Shown piece after piece: positions 55,363 through 64,000 of a stretch of 64,000 nt of DNA. The translations under genes were made by a program, and so were the position numbers. The stretch comes from Reticulitermes speratus (taxonomy: Eukaryota > Arthropoda > Insecta > Blattodea > Rhinotermitidae). The notes beneath the pieces were generated by a model. That model worked only from the letters and a program-made list of their open reading frames with translations. It was not told the origin of the DNA and searched no databases. The first letter of the stretch is position 1. Each line of letters begins with the position of its first letter. The DNA lies in the NCBI GenBank assembly GCA_021186555.1, contig JAJKFL010000003.1, forward strand, positions 24,447,908 to 24,511,907, given 5' to 3'.

Positions 55363-55645
55363 GGGTTTTCGGTGGCGCAGTTTGTTGAGGCCGGAAGTTC
55401 GCGGGTTCTATTCCCGATGGGGTCATTAAGATTTTTCATTGACGTAATCCTTCCGGCCGCACTATGGCCCTAGAGTCGACTCAGCCTCTAGCAGAAAAGA
55501 GTACCAGGAATATTTTCTGGGGCGTAAAGGCGGCCGGTGCGTAGGGCTGACAACAATCTGGCCACCTTCATGTGCCGATTGTCTGAAATTCCTGGAGCCC
55601 GCAGGGCCTCTCCAGGCCTATTCAGGGATAGCTTTACCTTTACAC
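55363..55645 (+). mobile_element. SINE family B
   Basis: Head TTCGGTGGCGCAGTTTGTTG (A box, with a deletion after it) and CGCGGGTTCTATTCCCG (B box) is followed by CATTGACGTAATCCTTCCGG, AAAGGCGGCCGGTGCGTAG and GGCCTCTCCAGGCCTATTCA. Confidence 0.85.
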
Positions 55646-55649
55646 GTGA

Positions 55650-56675
55650 TCAATCGTTTGTTACAGGGCGGCTATGATACAACACAAACTACTTACTATC
55701 CACAGACAACACTAACATTTCTTCTAAACTGTCTGCACTGTCAGTACAAAAACACAAATATTACTGTTATACACTCTATACACTCTAGTTTTCATTATAC
55801 ATCTCTAGGTTTTTAATTGGAAATAATTCCTTCATTATGCACTGTAAATGTATGATTTTATAATTCTAATACAATGTAAGTGAACAAAATTACATCGATA
55901 TCATATTTGTTCCATTTAACCACAATTTACACTATTATTATATATATATATATATATGTGTATTCTCACACGGATTTTCAATGATATATTTTTAAGTTTT
56001 TAAATTCACAAGGTTCTATATGCAAACTTCGTTTTTCAACATTAATCACTACTCACACAGAAGGAATTCCTGGAGGTTTTATCTATTTTAGTATTTTAAT
56101 TTCCTTAAGAGGATTTAAATCATATATACTTATGTATGCATTTACGTAAAGACTAAGATATCAGTCTCCATAAAGACAAGAATATATGTTGGCAACATCA
56201 ACTACTATCTCTTTAAGTGTACAGCGTGAAGATGAAACATGTAGCTGATTAATACTAGTATGAATACATACTTAGCTCACTACAATTAACTTCTGTACAG
56301 GATACTATTAACTACTCTCAGTTACTGAAATTTATAACACAAAGGGGTGCACAACATCAAATTACACGTAGACAAGGCTACTGTCAATATAGCGATCACT
56401 TAGACCTGCTGAACATTAATTAGGTTTGAACACTAGTAAGTATATCTACATAGACAACAGCCACGACAGCAAAAGACATGCATCGGGATAATTGTGTGAA
56501 GGAAATGAAAACAACCTCTCAAAATAATCAAACAGGTTCTAACTAGAATTACCATGCCATAAATCAAATAGTTGATATGTGGAATATACACTAGAGTAGT
56601 GTTTTGCTTGTATTCTAATATTTGTAAAAGTGATTCCATAACATCCATTGTAGCATGAGGATTGATTTCTTTTAT
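55650..56675. other. unassigned AT-rich stretch
   Basis: An AT dinucleotide run lies at 55939-55957. No gene or repeat family is recognised. Confidence 0.4.
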
Positions 56676-56679
56676 TAGG

Positions 56680-56775
56680 TAAAAGGTAAAGTTCACCCTA
56701 GGACAGGCCATGAAGGCCCAGAGGAGGAGTATAGGTATAGCTCTACTCTTTCTTTAACCTCGGCGCTAGATGGGG
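56680..56775 (-). mobile_element. SINE family A, 5'-truncated
   Basis: GGTAAAAGGTAAAGTTCACC, GGACAGGCCATGAAGGCCCA and CTTTAACCTCGGCGCTAGAT match the end of 45701-45996. Confidence 0.75.
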
Positions 56776-56989
56776 GTCAGAATTTATAATTGGCAGATAT
56801 TCACCTTTTGTCAAAGTCAAAATTAATGGGTTTTGGAACTTTTTGGAGAGTCGAGATTCTAGACTTTAACAGGTCTGGACCCCTTAAATCTTGAGAGGAT
56901 GGATACCATTTTTGTCACGATTGGGCATAAGAAAAATCAGTAGGACGCTAGTACTATATCACTGCAAATTTTATTTTTGCAAAATATGA

Positions 56990-57900
56990 ATCAACTAACT
57001 CCATGGAGCAGAATTTTTCTTAAGATCCAATACTTCCTCACCTAGTCTTCAACTTAAAAGTATAAACACATTTTTGAATAATATAATGTTTTTGACGAAA
57101 GTTTAACACAAATTTTATCACTGATATTTATTTAGACTTTTTCCATTGTCACTATACAACAGAACACAATGTTTCGGAAACAATTGTTTCTTTCTTCAGG
57201 TGAATGAGAAACACTTTTTTCCGAAATGTTACGTTGTGCTATATAGCGACAATGGAAAAAGTCCAAATAAGTGTCAGTGACAAAAACACATTTTTAAGTA
57301 ACACGAATAATATTTGGTGAACAGTACAATTCCCTAATTCCTCGTAAGGCCGTTTCGTCCAGCCTCCTCCTATTTCCTCCATATTACACCCAAATAAATT
57401 TTCTTAAGCACCATATTCTCAAATAGCGTCATCCCGTGTCCTTCACTTAATGTGACAAAGTCTTATACCCATAATATGTAACAGGAAAATCATAGTTCTG
57501 TGTACTTCAATCTTTATACACTTATACTCGTATAACAAATGGGAAGACAAAACGTTCTGAACGGAATGGTAAGTGCGTTTTCCGAATTCAATCTGCTCTT
57601 AATTTTTTCATGCATGCAATATTAATTTCTTACTATCGTTCCAAAATATTTAAATTTAGCTATTAGCTGTCCTTAATTTGCTATTTTGTACTGGATTCTG
57701 TTCGTGAAATATACACTTCTTTTTCTCAGTACCTTTTTATACACCAACCTACTTACTAATAAAGCTCTTGCGTTTTCTTCAGTACGCATGTTTCCTACCA
57801 ATAAATTAACATCATCAGCATTGACCAGAAGTTGATGTGCCCCGTTCAATATCTACCCAATATCTAACAGCAGTAAAGGAGTCCATGTTTCAAGCCGTTC
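56990..57900 (-). mobile_element. RTE-type LINE with reverse-transcriptase remnant, split by a palindrome
   Basis: The 3' UTR (ACTCCATGGAGCAGAATTT, complement) lies at 56995-57050. After the palindromic insert the tail resumes near 57296. Near 57820 on the minus strand VNADDVNLLVGNMRTEENA is recognisable, an altered form of the YADD active-site box with its downstream segment. The Tyr is changed to Asn and frames are broken, so it is dead. Confidence 0.7.
57064..57295 (-). mobile_element. 208-bp palindromic element nested in LINE, 12-bp target duplication
   Basis: AAACACATTTTT occurs at 57064-57075 and 57284-57295. The insert (57076-57283) has an unpaired head of about 40 bp (GAATAATATAATGTTTTTGA), then arms 57115-57178 and 57229-57283 (ATTTAGACTTTTTCCATTGT against ACAATGGAAAAAGTCCAAAT). 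The minus strand of the left arm reads CCTGAAGAAAGAAACAATTG, then GTTTCCGAAACATTG (57167-57200), a hammerhead-like motif. Confidence 0.85.
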
Positions 57901-58039
57901 TCAATAGGAAACGTATCGAACAAATACTTTCGTCACTGGACTTTACTACAGGCTTCATTTAAAATCATTTTAAATAACCTGACTAGTCTCAACTGAATGA
58001 GAATATTGTACAAAGTACTGATGATGCACACAATAAACA

Positions 58040-58150
58040 CGAAAGTTTAATGTCTTTTGGGATAAGATGCTGTGTCGCTGGACAAGTAACTCCCGACGTT
58101 TCGAAAGGTCGTGTTGCCTTCCTTTTCAGTGTCAAGCAGTCCACGCGGAA
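58040..58150 (-). repeat. hammerhead-like motif, single arm
   Basis: GTCTTTTGGGATAAGATGCT, GTCGCTGGACAAGTAACTCC, CGACGTTTCGAAAGG and CCTTCCTTTTCAG are the left arm of family 2. Confidence 0.55.
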
Positions 58151-58540
58151 ACTACACTTTAAACAACATAGTTTTACGCCCCAGGAGCACCACTCTGAAA
58201 AACTCAAATCTTGCATAATTTGTTCAAGGTTTTTCGAAAGTCTAACAGCCATTATCAATAGCAGAAAGGCATTTGGATATTCAAAAGAACTTGTATTATC
58301 AGAAACACATTGTATATAAACATCAAGGACAATTAATTGACCGCGAAATGGACTTTCAGAATAATTTAAAATGACTAAAATGATAATTTATAGCACCATT
58401 TTTGGATATTTGCAAATATTTCAGTCTTTCTGCCTACAGGCTCAGAAAAACAGGATAGTACAAGATGGCTGAGAAAGCACCTTCTTCTAATAAGATTGTA
58501 TTTACATACATCATGTGTTAAAATATTTTACGGTAACATC
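58150..58540. other. unassigned non-coding stretch
   Basis: Nothing is recognised. Confidence 0.4.
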
Positions 58541-58544
58541 AAAC

Positions 58545-58745
58545 ATTTAAGCGGTAAAGTTGTCCCTTTAAAGCCATGAAGGCACATAGAGGTAGAAGCA
58601 GTATAGCTCCGCTCATTCTTAACGTCAGGACTAGAGGGAGGTGAGTGGTCAATTTCACACCCCGACCGCCTTACCTCTGGGGATTCAAACCCTGGAAAAT
58701 TCCACCCGTAGTTAGTCACTGTTCCGACTACGACATCCCAGCACC
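58545..58745 (-). mobile_element. SINE family A, short copy
   Basis: The minus-strand head GCTGGGATGTCGTAGTCGG (A box) and CAGGGTTTGAATCCCC (B box) starts near 58743. The body has GAGGTAAGGCGGTCGGGG and CCTCTATGTGCCTTCATGGC. A middle segment present in 45701-45996 is missing. Confidence 0.8.
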
Positions 58746-58749
58746 AATC

Positions 58750-59068
58750 CTTTAAAATTTCTGACTAAATGTTAGGTACTTGAAGTGGTTTCACTGAACA
58801 GACTAACAACAACTAGAATACACCTACACATTGCAATGAAATCGCCATTAATTGTGATATAGGCGAAGCTCTTGAAAATCATCCTATAAGATCGAAATAT
58901 GTTGGGTTATTTGTAAAATGGGATAACAAATAAATTTTAAGTCATATTTTGTGGTCACTTCCGTAATTATTCAATAATACAATGGTCTGCATTAGAATGT
59001 AAAAATACTTCAAATTAAAAGAATACATTTTGAGATGACACATCCCCGTTGTATTTTTTAATTGCAGG
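58750..59068. other. unassigned non-coding stretch
   Basis: Nothing is recognised. Confidence 0.4.
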
Positions 59069-59071
59069 TAT

Positions 59072-59232
59072 ATTTTCTTTTCAAAATCAGTCATACACAA
59101 CATATAAGACAGGATAAAACAGGCAACGGGTTTCGGTTGATTGAGCCATGGCTTATGGCTTAATCAGTCCAAACATGTTGCCTGTTTTATGCTGTCTTAT
59201 ATGTTGTGTATGACTGATTTTGAGAAAATTTA
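59072..59232. mobile_element. 160-bp palindromic element
   Basis: TCAAAATCAGTCATACACAA, CATATAAGACAGGATAAAAC and AGGCAAC on the left are matched by GTTGCCTGTTTTATGC, TGTCTTATATGTTGTGTATG and ACTGATTTTGAGAAAA on the right. A central hairpin is built from GATTGAGCCATGGC and TTATGGCTTAATCAGTCC. AACCGAAACC with CTGATTAAGCC on minus is a distant hammerhead-like arrangement. No clear target duplication is seen. Confidence 0.8.
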
Positions 59233-59239
59233 TCTATAA

Positions 59240-60888
59240 GAGAATAAACATGCTACTGGGAATTATTCCAGTGTCACGAAGAACTGTTTTGATCAAAGCC
59301 TTGAACCCACGACTTCCTGGCAAACCGGTCCTGAACTAAATCACAACCCCTCAAGAAAATCCGCTTTCAACACCACAACAGTAGGCTAACGAAGGACGAC
59401 AGCACTTGTGGTGCAATTCAGTGCAACCACATTCCATTAGAAGGTCGGTTGTAACCACTGCTCTTCATTCTTAATTATTCTTATCGTTCTGAAGTTTTAT
59501 GGCTGTTTATACCGATATCAGCCTTACGATTGGTCTACCATGCAAGGATGATCAAAGTTTTTTTTTTGCGTTTTTTCAAAGAAAACCTAAAAAAGGAGAG
59601 AAGAATAGCACAACTTTCTGAATGTAAGAATTGGACAATTGCTAAATAGATTTCATGAAATATTATCTGACGGATTAATACTGAGATTTGTCGATGCTGT
59701 TCAACACTGGTTAAAGTTGTACAACAGTAACAGATATTTCACACAACAAGCATCGATGCAAAGGCTCAGTCAGAAAGAGGCCACTTCGCTGCATATTTCT
59801 GAAGCCTGAAGTTGATCTAACACATGCATAAAACTTCTGTTTCTACCTTACAGATAACACAGTCCCTGTTCATAAAGAAAACCGATTAAAAATAATTAGG
59901 GAAATAATGGCTGTTTGCTGTGTTAATACTACGAAACACAATTACACTGCGAGAGCACAATGCAGAGTTCTTCAGCGTTTACAAGCTATGCAGTTGAGGA
60001 AGCTATGACATGCATCACGTGGTTCATCGACTTCATGTGGCCTCACTAAGCACCAGTCTTCATTCAGACCGGCCGGCCAGCCCTCAAAGGAGCAAGTAAT
60101 TTGTTGAGGGGCTTCTGTTTGTTGTGCCAAACTGAAGGTAGCTTGTCAGACAGAACCTACTATCAATTAAATCAGATCTTTATAATGCAGAAACGCTGCG
60201 TTGTGCTACATTTGACATTCACAGTTTACACATACAGCTACACTTATTGCTCGATGAAGTTGAAGTTATTTTTATCCCTGTGTTTAATCAAGTAGTAAGT
60301 CATGAAAATGTATATGCGTGAATGAACTACATCGCATTATGGAGTTGACTATTCGGCCTCACGCCCTGGTCTCTTTATTAATCCAAGGAAAACAGCCCGC
60401 GGTACAGGGTGGCTGGTTGGAGCCCAGAACTGACCTGAACGATGAGGACAAGAGAAAACTCTAGCCCTGCCATGAACGGAAAACGATAACTAAATGGGTA
60501 ATTACGATTAATTTAGTAAAACACGGAGAAGGGCAAATCCAGAACAAAAGCTGTTGAGTTGAAATTCGTGACATGTAGAGAAAGAGAATCAAAATATCGA
60601 AGAACCAGACAATGAAACTAGGCTACGCTCGGAGGTACTAAATTAACCTGAATAATGCATAAAAATGTAGTTCCTACCGCAAAGTAGACACACTGCCTTT
60701 TAATTAAAAAGTCAAACATCGTTAGAGTTGTTGAGGGAAATAATCGCTGCTTGTTGTGGGGAAATTGTAGATTTTTGGCTTGTTATAGAACGTAGCTACT
60801 GTAAATTTTACTTTGTGTTCACCGTGCCTTTTGATAACATTCAACAATTAAACCAACAAGTGCACTTTTTACTGTGCTTTGGAGGGAT
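59240..60888. other. mostly unassigned stretch
   Basis: Inverted R90 fragments occur near 59895 (AGGGAAATAATGGCTGTT) and 60735 (GAGGGAAATAATCGCTGC). No gene is recognised. Confidence 0.4.
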
Positions 60889-60889
60889 A

Positions 60890-61164
60890 AGCAAAGTATT
60901 GCCGATCCCGGTGGCCGTGCGGTCTAAGGCATAAGTCTGCGGCCGCTGGCTTGCTGGGATTGGGGGTTCGAATGCAGCTGGGGACATGGATGTCTTTTGA
61001 GTGTTGTGTGTTGTCAGGTAGAGGGCTCTGCGACGGGCCGATCACTCATCCGGAGGAGTCCTACCGAGTGTGGCGTGTCTCAGTGTGATTTCGAATACCT
61101 CAATAATGAGGAGGCGTAGGCTTACGAGGGCTGTCGAGTCATGAAAAATAAAAAGCGAAGTAAT
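60890..61164 (+). mobile_element. SINE family C, full length
   Basis: Head GCCGATCCCGGTGGCCGTGC, GTCTAAGGCATAAGTC and GGGGGTTCGAATGC is followed by body CGGAGGAGTCCTACCGAGTG and GAGGAGGCGTAGGC, and an A-rich end. AGCAAAGTATT (60890-60900) and AGCGAAGTAAT (61154-61164) are a target duplication with two differences. Confidence 0.88.
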
Positions 61165-61194
61165 GAGAAGCGGACTGACCATTGAATAAATAAA

Positions 61195-61290
61195 ATTTAA
61201 TATCCCTGTTGAAACAGCAGATCTATTGACTGGGTAAAATGACTGATCAAATGTTTCGGCTTAGTGAAGCCATTCTCAAGTCAAATACCG
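61195..61290 (-). repeat. hammerhead-like motif, single arm
   Basis: The minus strand reads CTTGAGAATGGCTTCACTAA, then GCCGAAACATTTGATCA: a GGCTT/AAGCC hairpin before GAAAC. The matching arm is not present. Confidence 0.65.
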
Positions 61291-61294
61291 GATA

Positions 61295-62010
61295 CTAGCT
61301 GTTGTTAATATATAGGTATTTTGAACGTAACATTGTTGCAAAGACTTCGACTTCTAACTCGCTACAGCTGTATGCGTTACAATAACAATGATGACAACCT
61401 TGTCAGAAATTACTTCAATGACATTATTTGCAAAACTTGCGTTCAATGCGTACAGTTATCAGGTTTCTAAAATTATTAACATTAATATAACGTTAACTTG
61501 TACAATTACTATAACATTTGTAAGTGATAAAAATTCTTGAACAAATCTACCAAAATACTTCTGCATTAATTCAAAATCGTCTGGTATAAAACCGGTTGAA
61601 TATTTTTAATCGGGTCTTGCGTAATGATGACTGGGGCGTACTGAACATTCCTTATTCTTGTCAATGGAACATTGACTCTATTTTTTAAGTTATCTATTTT
61701 GCTTGTATGCATGCTTGGTTGCTGGCTCTACAGAACCATTAACAAAAGAGCCAATGTCCACCTTGTTTGTTGTTGTTGCATTTAAGAAGAAAACCGAAAG
61801 TCAGGTTTGGCTTTTTGCACTGTAATTGTTCCGAACAGGTAACTGATGCTGGTTTGTAATTTCACCTTTGCATTGATTTCACAGGGCCTGTGACACTGGT
61901 TGTTCTTGTTGCAACAAATTTGCCTTTGCAGCTATCTTTTCTTCCATAAATACAATTCTTACTAAAATTTGACATTTGTAGTTATTTTACAAAGTACGAA
62001 AACATGTTAG
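61295..62010. other. unassigned non-coding stretch
   Basis: Nothing is recognised. Confidence 0.4.
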
Positions 62011-62014
62011 GGAA

Positions 62015-62156
62015 TGAATGTATGTTGGTATGTATGTATGTATGTATGTATTATGTATATATATGTATGTATGCGTATGTATGTATGTATGCACGTATAT
62101 ATATATGTACGTGTATATGTATGTGCGTACGTACGTACCTATGTATGTATATATAT
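62015..62156. repeat. ATGT-type simple repeat, left block
   Basis: Tandem TATG units with interspersed TATA and TACG variants. It ends where a hAT-like terminus begins. Open frames rich in Tyr, Val and Cys or in Thr and His here are by-products. Confidence 0.9.
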
Positions 62157-62912
62157 TAGAGGCGGCTTGTCTATAAGGGCTGCAGGGCTGAAGCTCTCCC
62201 AGAAATTTTTTGAAAATTAAACCAAATATCTGAATAAAATTGTCGTTACGAGATACGTACATTCTTTAATAGACTATGACAGAAATAGTTTTAAAATCAA
62301 ATACTCTCGAGAGATTCTAAGCAATGCGGAGAACAGAAAAGCGAGCAGGCTCTGCCCTACCCAGACTTTGCGCATTGCGTTAGCACAGTTTGTGCGAGTG
62401 GTGGGAGACAGCGGCAGCTAGGTCTCGGGCCAAGGGTTTCAAGGAGGATTTCGTATATTTGTTTACTTTTTCTAACTTTTCAAACGCAGGACTTTCGATA
62501 ACCGTTTTTTACCCAGCTGTTTCCAAAGCCACATTTTTTAAGGTTTTAATTTTAGTAGTTGCAATTTAAGCTAAACATGGACAAGAACAATGGGAAGTGT
62601 TTACACGACATCAATTTTCCGCAATTAAGTCTCGCCGAGAAGACTGAGATTAAGAATTTAGGTTGTGCGACAACTGATTTAGTTATTTCTCAGACATCAT
62701 CAAGCAGAAAACAAAAGTATCTGAGAAAAGTTAGAAACAAAAACAACAATGTAAAAGTAAAATATAGGTCAGAAAAATATAACCCTGCAATATGAGCTAA
62801 ACATACGTGGTTGAGTGGCTGTGCTGAAACAAATGCTCTATTAAGCCCTTCTGATTAATCATACAATAATCCTAACCCCAATTCTACCATAAGAAAGTCC
62901 CACGAACCGCCA
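62157..62912 (+). mobile_element. hAT-type element, internally deleted
   Basis: The left end TAGAGGCGGCTTGTC and the right end ACGAACCGCCATTG are imperfect inverted repeats. The insert carries the start of a hAT transposase gene and lies between two blocks of the same ATGT repeat, so it probably inserted into that repeat. The 8-bp duplication cannot be read inside such simple sequence. Confidence 0.6.
62576..62860 (+). pseudogene. hAT-type (ZMYM1-like) transposase, N-terminal fragment
   Basis: From the ATG at 62577 the frame reads INFPQLSLAEKTEIKNLG, TTDLVISQTSSSRKQKYLRK, then a short Asn/Lys stretch and a stop at 62793. A different frame continues KHTWLSGCAETNALL. Together they match the N-terminus and TTF-type zinc-finger start of ZMYM1-like domesticated or active hAT transposases, where WLSGC is normally followed by a NALFCFPC segment. 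The DDE and dimerisation regions are missing. Confidence 0.65.
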
Positions 62913-62919
62913 TTGGTAT

Positions 62920-63330
62920 GCATGCTTGTATGTATATGTGTATGTATGGATGTCTGTATGTATGTATGTATGTAGGTATGTATGTATGGATGTATGTAGG
63001 TATGTATGTATGTAGGTATGTATGTATGGATGTATGTATGTATGTATGTATGTATGTAGGTATGTATGTATGGATGTATGTAGGTATGTATGTATGCATG
63101 TATGTATGTATGTATGTATGTAGGTATGTATGTATGGATGTATGTAGGTATGTATGTATGTAGGTATGTATGTATGGATGTATGTATGTATGTATGTATG
63201 TATGTATGTAGGTATGTATGTATGGATGTATGTAGGTATGTATGTATGCATGTATGTATGTATGTATGTATATATGTACGTATGTATATATATGTATGTA
63301 TGTATATATATATGTTGTATGTATGTGTGT
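62920..63330. repeat. ATGT-type satellite block with higher-order variants
   Basis: TATG units carry regularly placed GGATG and TAGG variants, so that a pattern such as TATGGATGTATGTAGG recurs at intervals of about 60-120 bp. All six frames stay open for long distances, but none is a gene. Confidence 0.95.
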
Positions 63331-63334
63331 TAAT

Positions 63335-63715
63335 GTTTACGGTATTTTAATTGTGTAACATTTCCCACAGAAAGTCAATGAACATTTACGTCAGATTTTA
63401 GAACATAAAATTTGGTTCTGACTAGCGGAAGAATCATCAGTTTTTTTGCTTTACAAGGTGTTTTATACAAATTATTGCTTCACGGTATTCTGCAGTACAA
63501 TCACGCTGTATAGATGTCGCTAGCCATCAGTTAGCAGAAAGCGTTGGCCTAGTTGTATTCTATTCGTTCTCCGTCGTCAGGCAGCATCTATTGTTGCCGC
63601 AGGGAAAAACTGGCAGCGAAACGAACGTTTTTAAGGAAATAAATCACCCTGTTACCTTAGCAACGCACAACAAACGTAATTACAATAGACAAACGACTAC
63701 ACCAATTCATTAAAT
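63335..63715. other. unassigned non-coding stretch
   Basis: Nothing is recognised. Confidence 0.4.
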
Positions 63716-63717
63716 AC

Positions 63718-64000
63718 CAACTGCATGGAGCACAGTACTTTTTGAGAACCCAACGGTCCCTCAACTCGTCAAGAAATTCCCCTGTTTCGTGGAAAGCAAG
63801 GATTTATTATGTTCACAAGAGGGCGTCAATGGACCGTATCGTCAGCTAGATTTATGCAGTCCAGAACTTCACAGACGAGTTCTTAAAGATTTATTGAATA
63901 TTGCTCTCCCATCTAACTCTAGGTCTGCAAGTGTTCTTTTTTGCTACGGGTTCTCTATCTCTCTACATATCCTGTCTGTCTCATCATCCTTCATTTGATC
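63718..64000 (-). mobile_element. RTE-type LINE 3' end, cut by the window edge
   Basis: ACTGCATGGAGCACAGTACT, CAACTCGTCAAGAAATTCCC and TTATGCAGTCCAGAAC, then TCTTAAAGATTTATTGAATA, are the complement of the shared 3' UTR and tail. It continues beyond the window. Confidence 0.65.

Noticed and set aside
9961..61153. Functional tRNA genes at sites with A and B boxes
   Set aside because: The sites at 10200, 13551, 30700, 34921, 45950, 48396, 55370 and 60901 continue into shared bodies with target duplications, and the acceptor-stem pairing is poor, so they are SINE heads.
62020..62150. Telomere-like repeat
   Set aside because: The unit is TATG-based, not the insect TTAGG, and no array of TTAGG is present in the window.
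62014..63350. Long open frames of Tyr/Val/Cys or His/Thr/Ile repeats on both strands
   Set aside because: They are translations of the TATG simple repeat, open in all frames, with no start context or non-repeat sequence.

Overview
This window looks like an animal nuclear genome, and most likely an insect. The base composition is AT-rich, genes are sparse, intron-style sequence is present, and nearly everything recognisable is a decayed or short mobile element. The RTE-type LINE tails, the tRNA-headed SINE families and the piggyBac and Tc1/mariner relics resemble what is known from cockroaches and termites (Blattodea). That placement is inference from remembered protein flavour, not from a search.

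Only one stretch reads as a host gene. The minus-strand exon 29476-29089 encodes 129 residues plus one base. It has a cyclin-binding KCLFG box and a YSFD box spaced as in Cip/Kip CDK inhibitors, and it ends at a strong splice donor that falls inside a PCNA-binding PIP box. I call it a dacapo-like CDK inhibitor exon. A full-length but broken piggyBac element (26197-28631) lies just downstream on the same strand, probably inside the following intron.

Layout: 1-9 kb holds unannotated DNA, a retroposed 3' end, a 5'-truncated SINE with a perfect target duplication, a hAT MITE and palindromic repeats. 9-14 kb holds three RTE LINE remnants, SINEs and a nested hAT MITE. 15-20 kb holds a 483-bp palindromic element, a Tc1/mariner inverted composite, a second RTE type and a small inverted-repeat element. 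20-26 kb is mostly unrecognised, with a hAT MITE and palindromic repeats. 26-30 kb holds piggyBac and the CDK-inhibitor exon. 30-41 kb is SINE-rich and includes a SINE tandem with three target-site copies. 41-44 kb holds nested Tc1/mariner relics and a 36-bp minisatellite. 45-58 kb holds SINEs, RTE remnants and the largest palindromic elements. 58-64 kb holds more SINEs and a hAT fragment that splits an ATGT-type satellite.

The most interesting theme is a set of palindromic elements scattered through the window. The best ones (15189-15671, 52624-53104, 57076-57283) share one architecture: a short unpaired head, then a near-perfect palindrome, flanked by 12-13 bp target duplications. Their arms carry a motif with the core of a hammerhead ribozyme (CTGAAGA, a hairpin, then GAAAC and a short self-complementary step). 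The same motif recurs in more than a dozen degenerate copies. Hammerhead variants of this type are known from Penelope-like retroelements, so these may be non-autonomous relatives. Several SINE families with different tRNA-like heads also share a central GGCGGCCGG module.
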